A stretch of 64,000 nucleotides of DNA from Oligella sp050920755 (GTDB lineage: Bacteria > Pseudomonadota > Gammaproteobacteria > Burkholderiales > Burkholderiaceae_B). Below the pieces are notes generated by a model that had not been told where the DNA came from, did not search any database, and saw only the letters and a list, made by a program, of their open reading frames with translations. Made by a program: the position numbers and the translations under genes. The first letter of the stretch is position 1; every line of letters begins with the position of its first letter. The stretch lies in contig NZ_CP158480.1 in NCBI RefSeq assembly GCF_050920755.1, forward strand, positions 1,302,001 to 1,366,000. Direction: 5' to 3'. Shown here in pieces: positions 59,832-64,000 of this stretch.

Positions 59832-60215
59832 ATGACTACGATACCTTTAAACCCACATTATCGCTATATTGCCTTTATCGGCACTGTCTTGTTGTGCCTG
59901 CTTTGTGTACTTTGGGAGTGGAAACTCAGTCCGGTTAAGCCCGGCGGCACACTGTTAGCCCTAAAGGCCTTACCGCTTTTGTTCCCATTGTATGGTTTAT
60001 GGCGCGGTAGTTTATATACTATGCAGTGGACCGCTATGTTGATATTATTGTATGTGATGGAGGGGGTAGTGCGTTGGATGAGTGATCCCACGCCACTTTC
60101 TCAGCAACTGGCCTTACTTGAGACTTTATTAGCCATGGTGGTGTTTTTTGCTACGATTATGTATGTACGACCGGCTAAGCGAGTAGCCAAACAGCGCAAA
60201 AAAGCCGGTCAATAG
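59832..60215 (+). CDS. DUF2069 membrane protein
   Basis: A 127-residue protein with four helices. Patterns such as L-K-A-L-P-L-L-F-P-L-Y-G-L-W-R-G-S-L-Y-T and W-T-A-M-L-I-L-L-Y-V-M-E-G-V-V-R place it in DUF2069, a small betaproteobacterial and gammaproteobacterial membrane family of unknown role. It is divergent from yihY and followed by selO after about 20 bases. Confidence 0.82.
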   Translation: MTTIPLNPHYRYIAFIGTVLLCLLCVLWEWKLSPVKPGGTLLALKALPLLFPLYGLWRGSLYTMQWTAMLILLYVMEGVVRWMSDPTPLSQQLALLETLLAMVVFFATIMYVRPAKRVAKQRKKAGQ

Positions 60216-60235
60216 CCTTTTCCGGGATGTTTTTG

Positions 60236-61705
60236 ATGAAATCGCTCAAAGTTTCCAACTCCTTTGCCGAACTGCCGGCGGAGTTTTATACCCGTCTACA
60301 GATGCAGGGCTTAAAGCACGAGGTACAGCTGCTACATGTGAATCCTCGGGTCGCCGCCCTATTAGGGATTAATGAAGCCACTCTGCAAAGTCCTGAGTTT
60401 TTGGAAATCATGTCGGGCCAAAGGGATTTGCCGGGCGGTATCACTTTATCCGCTGTCTATAGTGGTCATCAATTCGGAGTTTGGGCCGGTCAGTTAGGTG
60501 ATGGACGTGCGCATTTACTGGGTGCAATCGAGACTTCCTCGGGCGGCACACCTTTAGAAATTCAATTAAAGGGGGCCGGTTTAACGCCTTACTCTCGCAT
60601 GGGTGATGGTAGGGCTGTGTTACGCTCCAGTATTCGCGAGTATTTGGCCAGTGCTGCCATGGACGGTTTAAATATTCCCACCACCTTGGCCCTAAGTATC
60701 ACCATGTCTCAGGATCGGGTGCGCCGAGAACGCGTAGAGACAGCGGCAATAGTCTCACGGGTGGCACCGAGCTTTATTCGTTTCGGATCTTTTCAGCATT
60801 GGTACGCCAATCAGCGTCCTGATTTATTGCAAGCTTTGTTGGACTATGTGTGTGAGCACTTTTTTGCTGATGAACTGCAATCCGCTTATACAAATCCCAA
60901 GGATAGGGTGTTGGATTTCCTCGATTTGGTGACACGGAAAACCGCTCATTTAATGGCCTATTGGCAGAGCGTCGGTTTTGTTCATGGGGTGATGAATACG
61001 GATAATATGTCCGTTTTAGGTCTCACTATTGACTACGGTCCTTATGGCTTTATGGAGAGTTTTTATCCGAATTGGGTTATTAACCATAGCGACCGGGGTG
61101 GACGTTACGCCTTTGCTCAGCAGGTCAATATTGCACTGTGGAATCTTCATCAATTTGCTATCTCATTTTCTATTTTGGGCTTGGAAGAGCGTGAATTACG
61201 ACAGGTTTTAGACCGATATGAGGATTATTTCTATGATAAATACTTTGAAATACATGCGCGAAAACTCGGTCTAAAGCAAATCACACAAGCTGATGAGGAT
61301 TTATTTAACGATTTCTGGCGCCTGATGGCTAAGCAGGCAAGTGATTTTACCTTGAGCTTTAGACGTTTGGCGGAGATTGACCATGATGAAGCCTCATGGC
61401 TTGCTTTATTTAATCAGCCGGCTGAAGCCAAAGCTTGGTTAGCTCGCTATAGAGATAGGCTCAAAGTAGATAGTCTCAGCATGGAGGAGCGCCGAACGAT
61501 GATGAACCGTATTAATCCGCTCTATACCTTAAGAAATTATATGGCTCAGGAGGTCATTGAGGATGTGCAAAAGGGATCCTTTGAGCTGATTGATTTTATG
61601 ATTCGGCTTTTACAGAATCCCTATATCGTTCATCCCGGCGCAGAGCGCTATGCGGAACCGAGTCCTTTAGAAAAACAAAATATGATGCTCAGCTGTTCAT
61701 CTTAA
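60236..61705 (+). CDS. selO: Protein adenylyltransferase SelO (YdiU)
   Basis: A pseudokinase-fold enzyme that transfers AMP to protein hydroxyl groups, linked to redox stress. The 489 residues show S-G-H-Q-F-G-V-W-A-G-Q-L-G-D-G-R-A, L-K-G-A-G-L-T-P-Y-S-R, G-R-A-V-L-R-S-S-I-R-E-Y-L and the active-site F-V-H-G-V-M-N-T-D-N-M-S-V-L-G-L-T-I-D-Y-G-P. The C-terminus ends C-S-S, matching the conserved C-terminal cysteine of this family. The start at 60236 has GGGATG upstream at good spacing; 60227 is an alternative. Confidence 0.93.
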   Translation: MKSLKVSNSFAELPAEFYTRLQMQGLKHEVQLLHVNPRVAALLGINEATLQSPEFLEIMSGQRDLPGGITLSAVYSGHQFGVWAGQLGDGRAHLLGAIETSSGGTPLEIQLKGAGLTPYSRMGDGRAVLRSSIREYLASAAMDGLNIPTTLALSITMSQDRVRRERVETAAIVSRVAPSFIRFGSFQHWYANQRPDLLQALLDYVCEHFFADELQSAYTNPKDRVLDFLDLVTRKTAHLMAYWQSVGFVHGVMNTDNMSVLGLTIDYGPYGFMESFYPNWVINHSDRGGRYAFAQQVNIALWNLHQFAISFSILGLEERELRQVLDRYEDYFYDKYFEIHARKLGLKQITQADEDLFNDFWRLMAKQASDFTLSFRRLAEIDHDEASWLALFNQPAEAKAWLARYRDRLKVDSLSMEERRTMMNRINPLYTLRNYMAQEVIEDVQKGSFELIDFMIRLLQNPYIVHPGAERYAEPSPLEKQNMMLSCSS

Positions 61706-61765
61706 AGAACGGCAATCTTCAGTATAATGCATTAGTCAAGTTAATTTTTTTGCGTAGGAAGTTGC

Positions 61766-62842
61766 ATGGCTGGTAACACACTTGGTCGTTTTTTTGCAGT
61801 AACTAATTTTGGTGAATCACATGGTCCGGCTATCGGTTGTGTGATCGATGGTTGTCCTCCGGGTGTGCCCTTAACTGAGGCGGATATTCAGCACGATTTA
61901 GATCGCCGTCGTCCCGGTACCTCACGCCATGTGACGCAACGTCAAGAGCCGGATAGGGTAGAGATATTGTCCGGCGTGTATGAGGGCAAGACCACCGGTA
62001 CGCCTATTGCCTTATTAATTCGCAACCAGGATCAACGCAGCAAAGACTATGCAAATATCAGTGACCGTTTCAGACCGGGACATGCCGATTATAGTTATTG
62101 GGCTAAATACGGGATCCGTGACCCTCGCGGCGGCGGTCGTTCCTCTGCGCGCTTAACTGCACCTACAGTGGCGGCGGGTGCGGTGGCTAAAAAGTGTCTA
62201 GCGCTACGTTATGGTACGCGAATTCGCGCTTATATGAGTCAATTGGGTCCTATACAGATTCCCTTTCAGAGCTGGGAAGAGGTGTCGAATAATCCGTTTT
62301 TTGCGCCTAATGCCGAGATTATCCCGGAATTGGAAGCCTTTATGGATCAATTACGTCGTGATGGGGATTCCATTGGTGCGCGCATTGAAGTAGTGGCTTC
62401 AGGGGTACCTGCCGGCTTAGGCGAACCGATTTATGATCGTTTAGATGCCGATATCGCGCATGCCATGATGGGGCTTAATGCGGTTAAGGCGGTTTCCATT
62501 GGTGCCGGCTTTGATTCAGTCAGTCAGCGCGGTTCCGAGCATGGTGATGAAATCACGCCGGATGGCTTTTTATCTAATCAGGCCGGCGGTATTTTAGGTG
62601 GTATCTCCAGTGGACAGGATGTCACCGTATCGCTGGCGATTAAGCCTACCTCCAGTATCCGTGTCGAGCGTCGTTCAGTGACCACCGCTAATGAGCCCAT
62701 CATGGTGCAGACATTAGGTAGACATGACCCCTGTGTCGGTATCAGAGCGGCACCCATTGCTGAGGCATTATTAGCGGTTATTTTGATGGATCATAGTTTA
62801 CGTCAAGCTGCTTACGCCGAATATAAAGGCAATGAAGCGTGA
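61766..62842 (+). CDS. aroC: Chorismate synthase
   Basis: Makes chorismate from EPSP, the last common step to aromatic amino acids, using reduced flavin. All three family signatures are visible: G-E-S-H-G-P-A-I-G-C-V-I-D-G, R-P-G-H-A-D-Y-S-Y...K-Y-G-I-R-D-P-R-G-G-G-R-S-S-A-R, and the C-terminal R-H-D-P-C-V-G-I-R-A-A-P-I-A-E-A. Length 358 is standard. A TATAAT hexamer at 61723-61728 may be its -10 element. Confidence 0.96.
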   Translation: MAGNTLGRFFAVTNFGESHGPAIGCVIDGCPPGVPLTEADIQHDLDRRRPGTSRHVTQRQEPDRVEILSGVYEGKTTGTPIALLIRNQDQRSKDYANISDRFRPGHADYSYWAKYGIRDPRGGGRSSARLTAPTVAAGAVAKKCLALRYGTRIRAYMSQLGPIQIPFQSWEEVSNNPFFAPNAEIIPELEAFMDQLRRDGDSIGARIEVVASGVPAGLGEPIYDRLDADIAHAMMGLNAVKAVSIGAGFDSVSQRGSEHGDEITPDGFLSNQAGGILGGISSGQDVTVSLAIKPTSSIRVERRSVTTANEPIMVQTLGRHDPCVGIRAAPIAEALLAVILMDHSLRQAAYAEYKGNEA

Positions 62843-62950
62843 AATTTGATATAATTTTACTAATGAAAATTGATTGTCTATAGAGTATTTCTATTCATAA
62901 TCATTACTATCATTTTCAAAGCACTTTTTACACCACTTATAGGGAATCGT

Positions 62951-63343
62951 ATGAGTAAAGAAATCGTTTTTTCCGACAAAGCGCCGGCCGCTCTTGGCCC
63001 ATACTCTCAAGCAGTTAGCAGTAGTGCCAATTCTATAGTGTTTATTTCCGGTCAATTAGGTTTAAATCCAGAAACCGGTGAGTTAGTTTCCTCTCAGTTC
63101 GAAGAGCAGGTTAGACAGGCCATGAGCAATTTGGCTGCGGTTATTGAAGCTGCCGGTGCCAGCATGGAAGATATTCTACGTGTCGGTCTTTATCTGACCG
63201 ACTTAAATAATTTCGGTATTGCGAACAGCGTGATGCAGGAGCTATTCCCTGAGCCGTATCCTGCCCGTTCAACCATTGAAGTATCCGCTTTACCTAAGGG
63301 TGCACAATTCGAGATTGACGCTGTTTTAGGCGTAAATAAATAG
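62951..63343 (+). CDS. ridA: RidA-family enamine/imine deaminase
   Basis: Hydrolyses reactive 2-aminoacrylate and related imines made by PLP enzymes. The ATG at 62951 follows TAGGGAATCGT; the open frame extends to 62870 but that part is a hydrophobic artefact. The 130 residues show A-L-G-P-Y-S-Q-A-V, I-F-I-S-G-Q-L-G-L-N-P, L-R-V-G-L-Y-L-T-D-L and the catalytic Arg in P-A-R-S-T-I-E-V-S-A-L-P-K-G-A. It precedes recG. Confidence 0.94.
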   Translation: MSKEIVFSDKAPAALGPYSQAVSSSANSIVFISGQLGLNPETGELVSSQFEEQVRQAMSNLAAVIEAAGASMEDILRVGLYLTDLNNFGIANSVMQELFPEPYPARSTIEVSALPKGAQFEIDAVLGVNK

Positions 63344-63369
63344 TTATTAAATTATTGCCAAGCGCATAG

Positions 63370-63440
63370 GGGTGCTTATGTTTAATGCCCTGGATGCCTT
63401 TGACGGCTTAGTCGTTTAGAAGGCTTAGCATAAAGCACCC
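63370..63440 (+). other. Long nested stem-loop between ridA and recG
   Basis: An 11-bp outer stem GGGTGCTTATG (63370-63380)/CATAAAGCACCC (63429-63440, one bulged A) encloses GCCTT (63396-63400)/AAGGC (63420-63424) and a smaller GAC/GTC. No T-run follows, so it does not look like a simple terminator. It may be a structured leader of recG or a processed RNA. Confidence 0.4.
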
Positions 63441-63467
63441 TTATTACTGCCGGGAAATTGCCTTAAG

Positions 63468-64000
63468 ATGGTGCATAGCAAAAAGTCTGCCTTAACCGCT
63501 ACCGAGCAAAAACTTCACTCGCTCGGCTTAGTTGAGCCAATGGACTTTGTGTTGCATATTCCATTGCGCTACGAGGATCATAGCCGTATTCATAAAATAT
63601 CCGAACTCACTCCGGGCATGCATGCCCAATTAGAGGGTACTATCAGTTCGGTGCAGGTAGTAAATCGCGGACGCCGCCAATTAACCGCCACTTTTAAGGA
63701 CCAAAGCGGCGCTATTCAGTTGCGTTGGTTAAATTTTTATCCTAATCAAAAAACCGCACTTGAAAAAAAAGGGCTTTTTAGAATTCGTGGCGAGGTGCGT
63801 GGTAGTTACCAATGGGGCTTAGAAATGGTACACCCCAAAATGCTTAAAGCGGGTGAAACCTTAAAAAATAACTTAGTACCCATTTATCCCACCACCGCAG
63901 GCCTCAGTCAGGAGGTTTTGAGTGCAGCCGTTCATAAGCATTTAAAAAACTGCATACTGGAAGACACGCTATCAGAAGAAATCCGTCAACGTTTTAATTT
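63468..64000 (+). CDS. recG: ATP-dependent DNA helicase RecG, N-terminal part
   Basis: RecG drives regression of stalled replication forks and branch migration. The window holds the first 177 codons; the gene runs off the end. The wedge-domain start is clear: E-Q-K-L-H-S-L-G-L-V, F-V-L-H-I-P-L-R-Y-E-D, then the OB fold with A-Q-L-E-G-T-I-S-S-V, R-R-Q-L-T-A-T-F-K-D-Q-S-G and L-V-P-I-Y-P-T-T-A-G-L-S-Q. The ATG at 63468 lacks a strong ribosome site, but the downstream homology begins within a few residues of it. The helicase motifs lie beyond the window. Confidence 0.9.
   Translation, partial: MVHSKKSALTATEQKLHSLGLVEPMDFVLHIPLRYEDHSRIHKISELTPGMHAQLEGTISSVQVVNRGRRQLTATFKDQSGAIQLRWLNFYPNQKTALEKKGLFRIRGEVRGSYQWGLEMVHPKMLKAGETLKNNLVPIYPTTAGLSQEVLSAAVHKHLKNCILEDTLSEEIRQRFN

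Noticed and set aside
1..64000. CRISPR arrays, integrons, prophage or rRNA genes
   Set aside because: No spaced direct repeats, integrase-attC structure, phage structural genes or rRNA sequence were seen in the window.

Overview
The window looks like a chromosomal segment of a betaproteobacterium of the order Burkholderiales, most likely an Alcaligenaceae-type bacterium of moderate G+C. The reasons are the gene neighbourhoods (lolCD-tatD; gmk-rpoZ-spoT; rph-rdgB-hemW; leuCDB-asd-small gene-truA), an APH-type homoserine kinase, a PhaB-type acetoacetyl-CoA reductase and a ClcB-like channel. The genus is not proven by anything seen here.

Layout. 1-7.4 kb: housekeeping (end of lolC, lolD, tatD, phaB, a beta carbonic anhydrase, comEC, an RNase AM-type PHP protein, greB). 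7.4-9.5 kb: an IS481-type element broken by a complete IS5-family element, with internal sequence lost. 9.5-12.6 kb: an orphan, probably Fur-controlled siderophore-binding protein with a His-rich insert, and ppiD. 12.8-19.4 kb: an A/T-rich accessory island. Its core is a TsdA-type dihaem cytochrome, a trihaem cytochrome partner and a divergent TtrS/TtrR-like two-component system, which suggests regulated thiosulfate/tetrathionate electron transfer. It is walled in by an IS66 derivative holding only tnpB, the 3' end of a group II intron, a frameshifted IS256 fragment, a second IS66 end and a truncated IS5 end. Two copies of the same IS66 terminus face each other across the core. 19.4-23.9 kb: two small genes, spoT, rpoZ, gmk and ung.

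24.0-33.8 kb: a compact Tad/Flp pilus operon. It encodes three proteins that share a Q-S-G-Q processing motif, an unrecognised exported protein, CpaB, the secretin, an FHA-CpaF fusion ATPase, TadB, TadC and a DUF192 protein. No tadZ, tadV or tadD lies in the window. 33.8-37.7 kb: acyl-CoA dehydrogenase, small hypothetical genes, ynfA and tRNA-Val(GAC). 37.7-54.3 kb: housekeeping and biosynthesis (yicC with an unusual insertion, rph, rdgB, hemW, glnA, leuC, leuD, leuB, asd, a small gene where fimV is usually found, truA, an M48 lipoprotein protease, thrB, a ClC channel, dusA). 54.3-58.4 kb: an nrdA-nrdB-yfaE ribonucleotide reductase operon that reads like the enterobacterial one, with two candidate NrdR boxes exactly 31 bp apart. 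58.4-64 kb: yihY, a DUF2069 gene, selO, aroC, ridA and the start of recG.

The strongest candidates for new biology are the IS-bounded TsdA/trihaem/TtrSR module, the reduced Tad operon with its FHA-CpaF fusion and shared processing motif, the His-rich insert in the orphan binding protein, the YicC insertion, and the structured leader before a 94-residue membrane protein.
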